DNA of 64,000 bases from Segatella copri (lineage in GTDB: Bacteria > Bacteroidota > Bacteroidia > Bacteroidales > Bacteroidaceae). The notes beneath the pieces were generated by a model. The model had not been told where the DNA came from, did not search any database, and worked only from the letters and a program-made list of their open reading frames with translations. The position numbers and the translations under genes were made by a program. Location of the stretch: contig NZ_VZAD01000013.1 in the NCBI RefSeq assembly GCF_009495355.1, forward strand, positions 98,645 through 162,644. The letters are read 5' to 3'. Position 1 is the first letter of the stretch; each line of letters opens with the position of its first letter. Positions 26,738 through 35,210 of the stretch are shown one piece after another.

Positions 26738-26802
26738 TTTCTTTTCTCCTTTTACTATTATTTTTACATCATTTTCCCTTCATGTGCATTCTCGGCACAC
26801 TC

Positions 26803-28599
26803 TTACTTACGGAGATATTTTCTGCCGTTGCGCACCACGATGCCCTTGTAAGAAGCATCCACACGCTGTCCGCTCAGGTTGTAAACCTCGGCTTGCTTAG
26901 AAGCTTCCTCTGCCGAAATGTTGCTGATGCCTGTTGTCGAAGCTGCCATCACTGCTACATGAATCTTGGCGTTGGTGTTATTGTTCTTGCTTGCAGCCTG
27001 TGCCGCGTTGTTGTTCGCCGCATTCCAGTTGGGGAAATAGAAATAAGCACGCATGCCGTTGAACTGAAGAGTGGAACCATCTGGCAGATATTTCAGATAG
27101 TTGCCAGCAGCTGTGCTGATGTACTGATACTTCTGGCTGCCGCCGTCGGAAATAGGAGTCGATGTGCTACCATCTATATATTTCTTGCGACCATACAGTC
27201 CACGATAATAGAATTCGCCGTTCACAATTTTGTCGTTATACGAAGCCTTCACCTCATAAGGAGGCACCACGGAAATAAGTTTTTCTCCGATATGGGCATA
27301 ATAAGTTGACTCTTCCCCCATAAGAGCTTCAGGCTCCATGTTCTCTGCACCTGGAATGGTCTTTAAACAAGCTGTCTGTGTACCCGATGCCTGCATCAGA
27401 TAAGGCACGCCAGCCTTAATAGTTAGGTCTGTCAGTTTAGTAAAGGCAAGCACACCGTTATTTATCTGTCCAACCAATTGCTGAGCAGTTTCACTACTTG
27501 TTGTCGTAGGTTTGGCAAGAGCAGTAAGCTCGCAGCCGAAAGCTGTCTTAAAATCTTCTTTAGTCAAATCGAAAGGCAGACAGATTGTATTCCACGCACC
27601 AACCTTGTTGACCAAATTTGTGCGATGCACATACACATCCACCTTATCTTGAAGAGCACCCTGTTGCACCAAGTATTCAACACGACCCTCAGCATCATTC
27701 TCATCAAGATAAATCTTGTTTACCTTAAAGAAATCGCCTTTCAGTACAATGAGTTTAGACTCACTTTGATTTCGCTTCACCAAAATGCCCTCGAAGGTTC
27801 CGCTGGTTCCTACATAGTCATTAAGATTGATGCCATCCAACTGTGAACTATTGAAGTAAATACGATTACTCATATCATCTTCACTTGTACCAGTCTTTTC
27901 ATCCTGTACCAAATAAAACTCCGTATTATTGTCCTTATTACTTGCCTTCTTAATGGTTCCTGGTACTTTGATAATTGTATTCAAATACTTACCATACGAA
28001 GCTGTTGCCGGATTTCCATCGGCAGGATTTGTATTTGCAATTGTATTCACATCTTTGACTTCAGTAACAGGATAAACAGCCGGCTTTGTTCCATCTGCGC
28101 TTGCCTCGCCCGAATGGTATACAGTAAGAGAAGTCTTGTAAGTAGTCCCATCGATATCCTTCGTTTTATGTATGGCACCGAAATACACCATTCCGCTCTC
28201 ACCCTCATTATAGTCACCTATGATCGAACCTGTGATTTTGCTACCAACAGCCAAATCAGAAGGCAACGAGAATCCCTTATCTATATTATAAGGTGAAACC
28301 CATAAGCCATATTTACTATTATCGACAATAAAAAATGAGTTGATGAATTTTTCATCTTTGATGTCTGGGTCTGCATGTTTCATCACAGCCACTACGATAG
28401 CAGGATTTGTTGCATCAAACTGTATGACCACATCTTGATGTTTCTGATTATTTGACTGAGCAACATCACGTATTTGCTCGATAGAGGTAAAAACCCTCTG
28501 CGTTGTTGTCGACCCTGTCGTTAGAGCCCAAGCCTGTCCTGTGGTGAGGATGATGATACTAATCAGCATCCATAATCGAGATAGAATTAAACTTTTCAT
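26803..28599 (-). CDS. Secreted protein with OB-like domains and T9SS-tail-like C-terminus
   Basis: 598 residues. Signal peptide at 1-25 (LWMLISIIILTTGQAWA). The region 40-290 contains two OB-fold-like repeats of the type found in Bacteroidota secreted proteins (VGSKITGSIIGDY, then a strand set ending NDYVGTSGTFEGILVK). The middle carries an IPFDLTKEDFK-like region typical of Prevotella surface proteins. The last 30 residues (VYNLSGQRVDASYKG, VVRNGRKYLRK) match the C-terminal tail also seen in the GLUG protein at 57502. Probably exported and surface-attached. No enzyme motif recognised. Its promoter region carries palindromic AACGTT sites. Confidence 0.7.
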   Translation of the reverse strand: MKSLILSRLWMLISIIILTTGQAWALTTGSTTTQRVFTSIEQIRDVAQSNNQKHQDVVIQFDATNPAIVVAVMKHADPDIKDEKFINSFFIVDNSKYGLWVSPYNIDKGFSLPSDLAVGSKITGSIIGDYNEGESGMVYFGAIHKTKDIDGTTYKTSLTVYHSGEASADGTKPAVYPVTEVKDVNTIANTNPADGNPATASYGKYLNTIIKVPGTIKKASNKDNNTEFYLVQDEKTGTSEDDMSNRIYFNSSQLDGINLNDYVGTSGTFEGILVKRNQSESKLIVLKGDFFKVNKIYLDENDAEGRVEYLVQQGALQDKVDVYVHRTNLVNKVGAWNTICLPFDLTKEDFKTAFGCELTALAKPTTTSSETAQQLVGQINNGVLAFTKLTDLTIKAGVPYLMQASGTQTACLKTIPGAENMEPEALMGEESTYYAHIGEKLISVVPPYEVKASYNDKIVNGEFYYRGLYGRKKYIDGSTSTPISDGGSQKYQYISTAAGNYLKYLPDGSTLQFNGMRAYFYFPNWNAANNNAAQAASKNNNTNAKIHVAVMAASTTGISNISAEEASKQAEVYNLSGQRVDASYKGIVVRNGRKYLRK

Positions 28600-28668
28600 T
28601 TTACTTACAGTTTTAGTGGATTATTTTGAGTATATTTTTTGTTCTTGCGAATTACCTTTTCCCAGATG

Positions 28669-28774
28669 AACGTTTTAAACGTATATCTTCTTTCACAGGG
28701 GCAAAATTAGTAAAAAAATCAAAACGTTTTCTTTTTGCATATCATTTTTTCGCAATTAATTACGAAAACGTTTA
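28669..28774 (-). promoter_or_regulatory. Promoter region with three AACGTT palindromes
   Basis: AACGTTTTAAACGT (28669-28682), AAAACGTTTT (28721-28730, perfect palindrome) and AAAACGTTTA (28765-28774) surround a -7 box TAATTTTG on the minus strand at 28702-28709. The core resembles LacI/GalR-family operators. The sites could control the secreted-protein unit 26513-28599. Confidence 0.5.
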
Positions 28775-28887
28775 CGATAACTCCCCTTTCCTTACGTTTT
28801 ATCTATCAATTACTATCTTTCGCTTACTTTTTACTGCCAACCTCGTCATTTATACATAAAAAAGACAGAAAGCAAATCTCCCCATTC

Positions 28888-28908
28888 CCTATATATAATA
28901 AGGTATAA
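28888..28908 (+). repeat. 21-nt intergenic repeat, copy 1
   Basis: CCTATATATAATAAGGTATA plus one A, identical to 32220-32240. It lies about 150 bases upstream of metY. Confidence 0.7.
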
Positions 28909-28938
28909 AGGGAGAAAAAGAGGGTAAAAACTGTCATA

Positions 28939-29008
28939 TACCACAAACGTGGTAGTAAGAATGCCACTATTATGCGATTTTATAACTCGTTTTTTCGCCG
29001 TACCTTTG
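28939..29008 (+). promoter_or_regulatory. metY promoter with upstream palindrome
   Basis: -7 box TACCTTTG at 29001-29008, 47 bases before the metY start. An inverted repeat TACCAC-AAAC-GTGGTA at 28939-28954 could be an operator for a sulfur regulator. Confidence 0.55.
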
Positions 29009-29055
29009 CATCGTCAATCAGAAATAATAAACAATTTAAAGAAAGGACATAGATC

Positions 29056-30351
29056 ATGAGTACAGAAAAGAAACTTCGCTTTGAGACACTTCAGTTGCAC
29101 GTAGGTCAGGAAAATCCAGATCCAGCTACCGACGCTCGTGCGGTGCCAATCTATCAGACTACAAGTTACGTGTTCCGCAACTCTCAGCACGCTGCCGATC
29201 GATTCGGACTCCGTGACGCAGGAAATATCTATGGTCGATTGACCAACTCTACTCAGGGTGTATTCGAAGACCGTGTGGCTGCCCTTGAGGGTGGTGTGGC
29301 AGGTCTGGCTGTCGCTTCTGGTGCTGCCGCTGTTACCTACGCTCTGCAGAACATCCTTCAGAATGGCGACCACATCGTAGCAGCCGACAATATCTACGGT
29401 GGTACTTATAACCTCATCACTCATACATTGACCACACAGGGTGTCAGCTACTCCATCGTAGATCCTCGCAACTTCGAGCAGGTAGAGGCAGCCATCCAGG
29501 ACAACACCAAGGCTCTCTATGCCGAGACCTTCGGAAATCCTAACTCAGATGTAACCGATATCGATAAGTTGGCTGAGATTGCTCATCGCCACAACATCCC
29601 ATTGATTATCGACAACACCTTCGGCACTCCATATCTCATCCGTCCTATCGAGCATGGTGCTGACATCGTGGTTCACTCTGCCACTAAGTTCATCGGCGGT
29701 CACGGTTCTTCTCTCGGTGGCGTCATCGTAGATGGCGGTAAGTTCGACTGGAAGGCGAATGCAGACAAGTTCCCTACCCTCGCCAAGCCAGACCCATCTT
29801 ATCACGGTGCAGTCTTCGCAGATGTAGCCGGAGCAGCAGCCTTCGTAACCCGAATCCGTGCGGTCATCCTTCGTGACACCGGTGCCACCATCTCTCCATT
29901 CAATGCCTGGATTCTTCTTCAGGGCTTGGAGACATTGAGCCTCCGTGTAGAGCGTCACGTACAGAATGCATTGAAGGTAGTGGAGTACTTGGAGAACAAT
30001 CCAAAGGTAGCCAAGGTCAATCACCCAGCCGTCCCTTCTCATCCCGACCACGAGCTCTACAAGAAGCTCTTCCCTAACGGCGGTGGTTCTATCTTCACCT
30101 TCGATATCAAGGGCGGCGAGAAAGAGGCATGGGAGTTCATCGACCACCTGCGCATCTTCTCTTTGCTGGCCAACGTAGCCGACGTGAAGTCACTGGTTAT
30201 CCACCCAGCCACCACCACCCACTCTCAGTTGAGTCCAGAGGAGTTGGAGGAGCAGCACATCTATCCTTCTACTGTTCGATTGAGCATCGGTATCGAGAAC
30301 ATCGACGACCTGATCGAGGCACTCGACGAGGCATTCACTTACGTAAAGTAA
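29056..30351 (+). CDS. metY: O-acetylhomoserine sulfhydrylase / aminocarboxypropyltransferase
   Basis: 431 residues, full length for the Cys/Met-metabolism PLP enzyme family. The PLP lysine is Lys211 in VHSATKFIGGHG; other conserved parts are YGRLTNSTQ (59-67), ETFGNPNSD and DNTFGTPYL. The enzyme makes homocysteine from O-acetylhomoserine and sulfide. It lies 49 bases upstream of cysK and is co-transcribed with it, joining methionine and cysteine synthesis from sulfide. The metY assignment over metB/metC rests on length and the GGHGSSLGG region. Confidence 0.9.
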   Translation: MSTEKKLRFETLQLHVGQENPDPATDARAVPIYQTTSYVFRNSQHAADRFGLRDAGNIYGRLTNSTQGVFEDRVAALEGGVAGLAVASGAAAVTYALQNILQNGDHIVAADNIYGGTYNLITHTLTTQGVSYSIVDPRNFEQVEAAIQDNTKALYAETFGNPNSDVTDIDKLAEIAHRHNIPLIIDNTFGTPYLIRPIEHGADIVVHSATKFIGGHGSSLGGVIVDGGKFDWKANADKFPTLAKPDPSYHGAVFADVAGAAAFVTRIRAVILRDTGATISPFNAWILLQGLETLSLRVERHVQNALKVVEYLENNPKVAKVNHPAVPSHPDHELYKKLFPNGGGSIFTFDIKGGEKEAWEFIDHLRIFSLLANVADVKSLVIHPATTTHSQLSPEELEEQHIYPSTVRLSIGIENIDDLIEALDEAFTYVK

Positions 30352-30400
30352 ACATTACAAAGCATTAGTCTTAACTTCTTTAACTTCAAAAAAAACAAAA

Positions 30401-31348
30401 ATGGCAAAGATATATAAGCAGATTACTGATTTAATCGGTAAGACCCCATTAGTAGAATTGGGTAAGTATTCAGCATCCAAGGGTTTGGAGACTCCTGTGA
30501 TTGCTAAGGTAGAATTCTTCAATCCTGGCGGCAGCGTAAAAGACCGCGTAGCCCTCGCCATGATAGAGGATGCCGAGAAGAAAGGCATATTGAAACCGGG
30601 AGCTACCATCATCGAACCTACCAGTGGCAATACAGGTGTAGGACTGGCATTGGTATCTGCCGTGAAGGGTTACCACCTCATCCTCACCATGCCCGAGACG
30701 ATGAGTATTGAGCGACGCAACCTGGTAAAGGCTTATGGTGCAGAGGTAAGACTGACCAGTGGTAAAGACGGAATGACAGGTGCCATCAAGGCAGCCGAGG
30801 AACTCCGCGACTCCATCCCTGGCGCTGTCATCTTAGGACAGTTTGTCAATCCTGCCAATCCAGCCAAGCATTACGCCACTACAGGTCCTGAGATTTGGGA
30901 AGACACCGATGGCAAGGTAGACATCTTCGTGGCAGGTGTAGGAACAGGCGGCACCATATCGGGTATTGCCAAATACCTGAAGGAGCAGAATCCTGACGTG
31001 AAGGTCATCGCCGTAGAGCCAGCCACATCGGCAGTTCTCAATGGTAAGCAGAGTGGTCCTCACAAGATTCAGGGCATCGGTGCCGGCTTCGTGCCAAAGA
31101 CCTATTCTTCGGAATATATCGACGAAGTGTTCGACGTACAGAACGATGATGCCATCAAGGCTGGCCGCGACTTGGCTCAGACCGAAGGCATCCTGGTGGG
31201 AATCTCTTCTGGTGCTGCAGCCTTTGCTGCCACCGAGATTGCGAAGCGTCCTGAGAACAAGGGCAAGAAGATTGTGGCGCTGCTCCCCGATACAGGCGAG
31301 CGATATCTAAGCACTGTACTCTATGCTTTCGAGGAATATCCTCTGTAA
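30401..31348 (+). CDS. cysK: Cysteine synthase A (O-acetylserine sulfhydrylase)
   Basis: 315 residues, standard length. PLP lysine Lys47 in NPGGSVKDRVA; PTSGNTG (73-79); phosphate-binding GTGGTISGIA and the late VGISSGAAA segment. It joins sulfide to O-acetylserine to give cysteine. Second gene of the metY-cysK unit, followed by a terminator. Confidence 0.92.
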   Translation: MAKIYKQITDLIGKTPLVELGKYSASKGLETPVIAKVEFFNPGGSVKDRVALAMIEDAEKKGILKPGATIIEPTSGNTGVGLALVSAVKGYHLILTMPETMSIERRNLVKAYGAEVRLTSGKDGMTGAIKAAEELRDSIPGAVILGQFVNPANPAKHYATTGPEIWEDTDGKVDIFVAGVGTGGTISGIAKYLKEQNPDVKVIAVEPATSAVLNGKQSGPHKIQGIGAGFVPKTYSSEYIDEVFDVQNDDAIKAGRDLAQTEGILVGISSGAAAFAATEIAKRPENKGKKIVALLPDTGERYLSTVLYAFEEYPL

Positions 31349-31384
31349 AGCAGGTTCATTTATAAGTTAGCTGAATAGCGAAAA

Positions 31385-31428
31385 GGGAGATAAAGGCTTG
31401 ATAGAAAGTCTTTGTCTCCCAATTTTTT
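31385..31428 (+). terminator. Terminator of metY-cysK
   Basis: A 15-bp stem with two G-T pairs (31385-31399 with 31406-31420), 6-nt loop, followed by AATTTTTT. Confidence 0.8.
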
Positions 31429-31476
31429 ACACACCGAACTTTCCTATGTACGGAAGTTCCATATACATTGTACCCC

Positions 31477-31638
31477 TTATCTAAAAACATAACAACGTTT
31501 TAATATAGCACGTGCCTTGGCTACTTGCTTGGAGAAGTCAATGGAGCCTCGCTTTTCCAATGCCTCATCAGCCGCTTCAACGAAACGAGCTGCTGCCTCA
31601 CCATGAAGGACAGGTATTGTTTTAATTTCTATTGCCAT
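31477..31638 (-). CDS. Small orphan antitoxin-like protein
   Basis: 53 residues: MAIEIKTIPVLHGEAAARF, then GSIDFSKQVAKARAIL. The phrase TIPVL-GEAA-RF with a later IDFSKQ is typical of small Bacteroidota proteins found before GNAT or other toxin genes. No partner gene follows in the next 300 bases on that strand, so it appears to be an orphan or remnant. Its end (KRCYVFR) may be altered. Assignment is by pattern only. Confidence 0.5.
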   Translation of the reverse strand: MAIEIKTIPVLHGEAAARFVEAADEALEKRGSIDFSKQVAKARAILKRCYVFR

Positions 31639-31770
31639 AATCTTCTTATTTTTAATGTTATGTACTTATTTAATCTGCAAAAATATGCTTTTATTTCCAC
31701 ATTACCAAGCTTTTTGTTAACTTTCAGTTGAATTTTACCAAAAATTCCAATTTCACACCTATCTATCATT

Positions 31771-31864
31771 TCATCCTCTCCAATTCTTCATCCCGTCTCA
31801 TCTTATCATTCAACTTTTCCTACAACTGGTTCTGCTCCATCTTGCCACCAAGGTCGTTGATAAG
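31771..31864 (-). pseudogene. Remnant of a coiled-coil coding region
   Basis: The minus strand reads LINDLGGKMEQNQL, an in-frame TAG, then EKLNDKMRRDEELERMK and a stop. The charged helical pattern across the stop suggests a decayed gene end. Nothing coherent is found upstream. Family not recognised. Confidence 0.35.
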
Positions 31865-32437
31865 TTAGCACATAAAAACAGGTACTCTATACCATTATTA
31901 AAAATCTCTTTTAATTTGCTTGGTTGTCTCGAGGAAAAACATACTAAGTTTTAGGATTATAATCCCAAAATTCATACTATTTTTTGGGATTAGGGCAATT
32001 TTCAACGTTTTCATCTATCTTCATCCCCTATCTCATAGAGGCTGTATCAGTCATGAAAAACGACATTAAAATGCATCTTTCCTCCTACCCTGCATCACAG
32101 GGCTGATTCATGTTCTAAATAACGAAGGTGAAACAGCGGAAAATCGAACTGTAATCGTAATCAGTATCCCTTGCATTCCTCCCAGCCCATTATACACATA
32201 CTTTAGACTCTACTCATCACCTATATATAATAAGGTATAACCTATTTTTTATAGTTAGGGCGGAGTTATCGCAACTTATTCCATTCTTCACCCCCTTACA
32301 TCATAGAGGAAGGACACCTTTACGCAACGGGCTACATGGAAGGAAAAAACAGCTGAGGAGGTGCGGACGACAGTACTTTTTATGCACATAAAAGCATAAA
32401 AAAACTTTCATCATGCTCTTTTCTGCTGCAAATTCTG
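31865..32437. other. Gene-free stretch between cysK/antitoxin and the AraC gene
   Basis: No coding signal on either strand. It contains the second copy of the 21-nt repeat (32220-32240), an inverted repeat AATCCCA...TGGGATT near 31965-31990, and AT-rich sequence leading to the AraC promoter. Confidence 0.6.
32220..32240 (+). repeat. 21-nt intergenic repeat, copy 2
   Basis: Identical to 28888-28908; here 231 bases upstream of the AraC gene. Confidence 0.7.
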
Positions 32438-32449
32438 TATTTTTGCAGC
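32425..32449 (+). promoter_or_regulatory. AraC-gene promoter inside a palindrome
   Basis: -7 box TATTTTTG at 32438-32445. It is overlapped by an inverted repeat GCTGCAAA (32425-32432) and TTTGCAGC (32442-32449), a possible autoregulatory site. Confidence 0.5.
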
Positions 32450-32470
32450 CAGAACAAGTTTATTACAGAC

Positions 32471-33346
32471 ATGCAGACAAGCAAATATCTATTGGCCAAC
32501 GAACGTGACAAAGAATGGGGACTCACCGTGAGCACCATAGGGTACGAGATGATCGAGCCGGGAGAATCCTATCCCACAAAAGGACATGCCGACGGCTATT
32601 ACTTCGACCTGAAGAAGGGACGCGAGCTCGATGAATACCAGTTGCTCTACCAACCCGAGGGAGAAGGCGTGTTCCAGTCGGCACATATCGCAGAGACACC
32701 TATCAAGGCCGGTGACATATTCCTGCTCTTTCCTGGCGAATGGCACACTTACCACCCCTATCCTGAGAAGGGATGGCACAGCTATTGGATAGGCTTCAAA
32801 GGCAAGAACATCGACGACAGAGTGAAGGCAGGATTCCTTTCACCCGAGAAACCTATTTACCATGTTGGGTTCAGCAACGACATACTAAGCCTCTACAAGG
32901 AGGCTTACCGCATAGCACAAGAGGAGGCCGCCTACTCACAGCAAACATTGGCAGGAATCGTCAACCACCTCATCGGCATGATGTACTCTCTGGAACGCAA
33001 CATCATCCTGAACAAGAACACAGCCCATGTGGATATGATCAACAAGGCCCGACTGCGCATACGCGAATCCTTGGAGAGCGACCTCACCATACAGAAGATA
33101 GCCGAAGACCTGGGGGTAAGCTACTCATCGTTCCGCAAACTCTTCAAGGAGTTTACAGGCATCGCTCCTGCCATGTATCAGCAAGACCTACGACTGCAAA
33201 GAGCCAAGGAACTGCTCTCCACCACCGATGAGAGTATCAAGGAAATAGCCTACAGACTCAACTTCGAGTCGCCCGACTATTTCTCATCGAAGTTTAAGAA
33301 CCAGACCGGTCTCAAGCCCTCTGAGTTCCGCAACAAAATGAGATAA
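32471..33346 (+). CDS. AraC-family transcriptional regulator, possibly of rhamnose genes
   Basis: 291 residues. Residues 1-170 form a cupin-like sensor (FLLFPGEWHTYHP). The C-terminal 100 residues contain two helix-turn-helix units: LTIQKIAEDLGVSYSSFRKL and SIKEIAYRLNFESPDYFS, followed by FKNQTGLKPSEFR. The architecture matches sugar-responsive AraC regulators such as Bacteroides RhaR. The rha operon starts 1.9 kb further right with the nhaD gene between them, so a role as rhamnose regulator is inference by proximity. Confidence 0.85.
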   Translation: MQTSKYLLANERDKEWGLTVSTIGYEMIEPGESYPTKGHADGYYFDLKKGRELDEYQLLYQPEGEGVFQSAHIAETPIKAGDIFLLFPGEWHTYHPYPEKGWHSYWIGFKGKNIDDRVKAGFLSPEKPIYHVGFSNDILSLYKEAYRIAQEEAAYSQQTLAGIVNHLIGMMYSLERNIILNKNTAHVDMINKARLRIRESLESDLTIQKIAEDLGVSYSSFRKLFKEFTGIAPAMYQQDLRLQRAKELLSTTDESIKEIAYRLNFESPDYFSSKFKNQTGLKPSEFRNKMR

Positions 33347-33453
33347 CTCCTATAACTTCCAAACATGCGAAACGTCAGTAAGACAACAGCACCTGCGAAC
33401 CAGAAAAAGCGTATTCGCAAACGCAGGAGATGAAAAGGAGAAAGCAAAGAAAA

Positions 33454-33491
33454 AAGGCAACCTGTCACTACGACAAGTTGCCTTCTTTTTA
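33454..33491. terminator. Bidirectional terminator between araC and nhaD
   Basis: AAGGCAAC (33454-33461) pairs with GTTGCCTT (33477-33484), with TGTC/GACA pairing inside. T-rich on the plus side and A-rich on the left, so it can stop transcripts from both sides. Confidence 0.75.
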
Positions 33492-33515
33492 TTTCATCGA
33501 CTCAAAAGAGTCAGC

Positions 33516-34886
33516 TTACACTGCATAGAGGAATGTGCGGATCAACCAGTAGCACACGATACCAGCCAAATAGCCTACGAAGGCGATCCAGGAAATGTGC
33601 TTCATGTACCAGCCGAAGGTGATCTTCTCCAAGCCCATGACAACCACACCAGCAGCACTACCGATAATCAGCATAGAACCACCGACACCAGCACAGTAAG
33701 CCAACAACTGCCAGAAGATTCCGTCAACAGCCATATCGCCTACAGCAGCCACAGGATACATACCCATACAGCCTGCTACCAAAGGCACATTGTCCACAAT
33801 ACTTGAAAGCACACCAATGATACCTGTTACGAGGTAGTGATTGCCGTCGAAGGCAACATTCAGTCCCTGACCTAAAGCTGTCAGTACGCCGATTTCTGCC
33901 AGACAAGACACAGCCATCAAGATACCGAGGAAGAAGAGAATGGTGCTCATATCCACACGAGAGAGCAACTTGGTTACTCGCTTCTGTGTACCCTCAGCAT
34001 CCTGTCCGCGATGCAAACTGCGATAGAACACCTCGGTAGCAGTCCACAGCACACCCAATACCAAGAGGATGCCTACGAATGGAGGCAGGTGGGTAATGCT
34101 CTTGAAGATAGGAACGAAGATCAAACCGCCAACACCCAACCAGAACACAGCCTTGCGCTGACCTTCTGTGAAGTCGCTTACAGAAGCATTCTGCTGGGCA
34201 GAAACCTCAGGCATCACGAGTTCGCCCTTCAACATGGTCTGAAGAATCAAGGCAGGAAGAACCATGGAAACCACAGATGGGATGAAGATCTCGGCGATCA
34301 CACCAGCTGCGGTTATCAGTCCCTTGTTCCAAAGCATGATGGTGGTAACGTCGCCGATGGGCGAGAAAGCGCCACCCGAGTTGGCTGCAATGATGACAAG
34401 CGAGGCATATACCATACGGTCCTTGTGGTCGGTAACGAGCTTACGCAGAATCATAATCATCACGATACTGGTAGTCAGGTTGTCGAGGATGGCAGAAAGG
34501 AAGAAGGTAAGGAAGGCTATGCGCCACAGCAGAGCACGCTTCGACTTTGTCTTCATCACCTTGCGAACCCAGTTGAATCCGCCATTCTGGTCTACTATCT
34601 CTACGATTGTCATGGCTCCCATCAGGAAGAAGAGGGTCGTTGCTGTATCGCCCAGGTGTTCCTGGATAATACCCGTTACCTTTTCTACCATTCCTGCAGC
34701 ACCACATGTATAGTCAGGGTGCATCATCTGAAGATACTGCATAGGGTCAACCATGTAGAGTGTCCAGCACCCCACGAGCATGAGCAAGGCTATCGCAGCC
34801 TTGTTTACCTTCGTCAGGCTCTCTGTGGCTATGAGAGCATAGCCAAGCACAAAGACGACGATAATCGAAATTGTTAATGTTGTCAT
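33516..34886 (-). CDS. nhaD: NhaD-type Na+/H+ antiporter
   Basis: 456 residues, about 12 transmembrane helices. Recognisable elements are FFLMGAMTIVEIVDQNGGF near residue 90, SAILDNLTTSIVM, SGGAFSPIGDVTTIMLW and LSSIVDNVPLVA, which are typical ion-transporter family conserved helices. It would exchange Na+ for protons at the inner membrane. Monocistronic, with a -7 box upstream and a terminator downstream. Substrate is inferred from family. Confidence 0.85.
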   Translation of the reverse strand: MTTLTISIIVVFVLGYALIATESLTKVNKAAIALLMLVGCWTLYMVDPMQYLQMMHPDYTCGAAGMVEKVTGIIQEHLGDTATTLFFLMGAMTIVEIVDQNGGFNWVRKVMKTKSKRALLWRIAFLTFFLSAILDNLTTSIVMIMILRKLVTDHKDRMVYASLVIIAANSGGAFSPIGDVTTIMLWNKGLITAAGVIAEIFIPSVVSMVLPALILQTMLKGELVMPEVSAQQNASVSDFTEGQRKAVFWLGVGGLIFVPIFKSITHLPPFVGILLVLGVLWTATEVFYRSLHRGQDAEGTQKRVTKLLSRVDMSTILFFLGILMAVSCLAEIGVLTALGQGLNVAFDGNHYLVTGIIGVLSSIVDNVPLVAGCMGMYPVAAVGDMAVDGIFWQLLAYCAGVGGSMLIIGSAAGVVVMGLEKITFGWYMKHISWIAFVGYLAGIVCYWLIRTFLYAV

Positions 34887-34954
34887 TTTTAATTGTTTGT
34901 GTTAGATATTTTTTATATTTGTTTGTATTGGATCGTATTTTTGCCAAACGGGTG

Positions 34955-34962
34955 CAAAGTTA
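34955..34962 (-). promoter_or_regulatory. Putative -7 box of nhaD
   Basis: TAACTTTG on the minus strand, 69 bases upstream of nhaD. A plus-strand box TATTTTTG also lies nearby at 34936-34943 but has no close gene. Confidence 0.45.
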
Positions 34963-35163
34963 CGAAAAGAAACGCAATATCTGTTCTTTTCCTTATTATA
35001 TTTATATGAAATCGTTTACTTACTTTTACTTTTGTCCGAAACAGCAGGTGTTTTCTTCTATCTGTTACTGTTTCACGTAGCCTTCCTGACGACAGAAAAA
35101 TCACCGGGTCAAAAAATAAGGATGAAAAATCAAATAATCGTGGTCGGCAGCTTCTTTTAGTAC

Positions 35164-35171
35164 TATCTTTG
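35164..35171 (+). promoter_or_regulatory. Putative -7 box of the rhamnose operon
   Basis: TATCTTTG, 40 bases before the rhaB start. The region 35105-35160 is AT-rich and would hold the regulator site. Confidence 0.6.
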
Positions 35172-35210
35172 CAACCGTAAACAACATAGGAAATCTAACG
35201 ACCTAATCGA

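Noticed and set aside
28626..28859. 77-codon plus-strand frame in the gap before metY
   Set aside because: It is made of promoter and operator sequence of the minus-strand unit and has no protein-like pattern.
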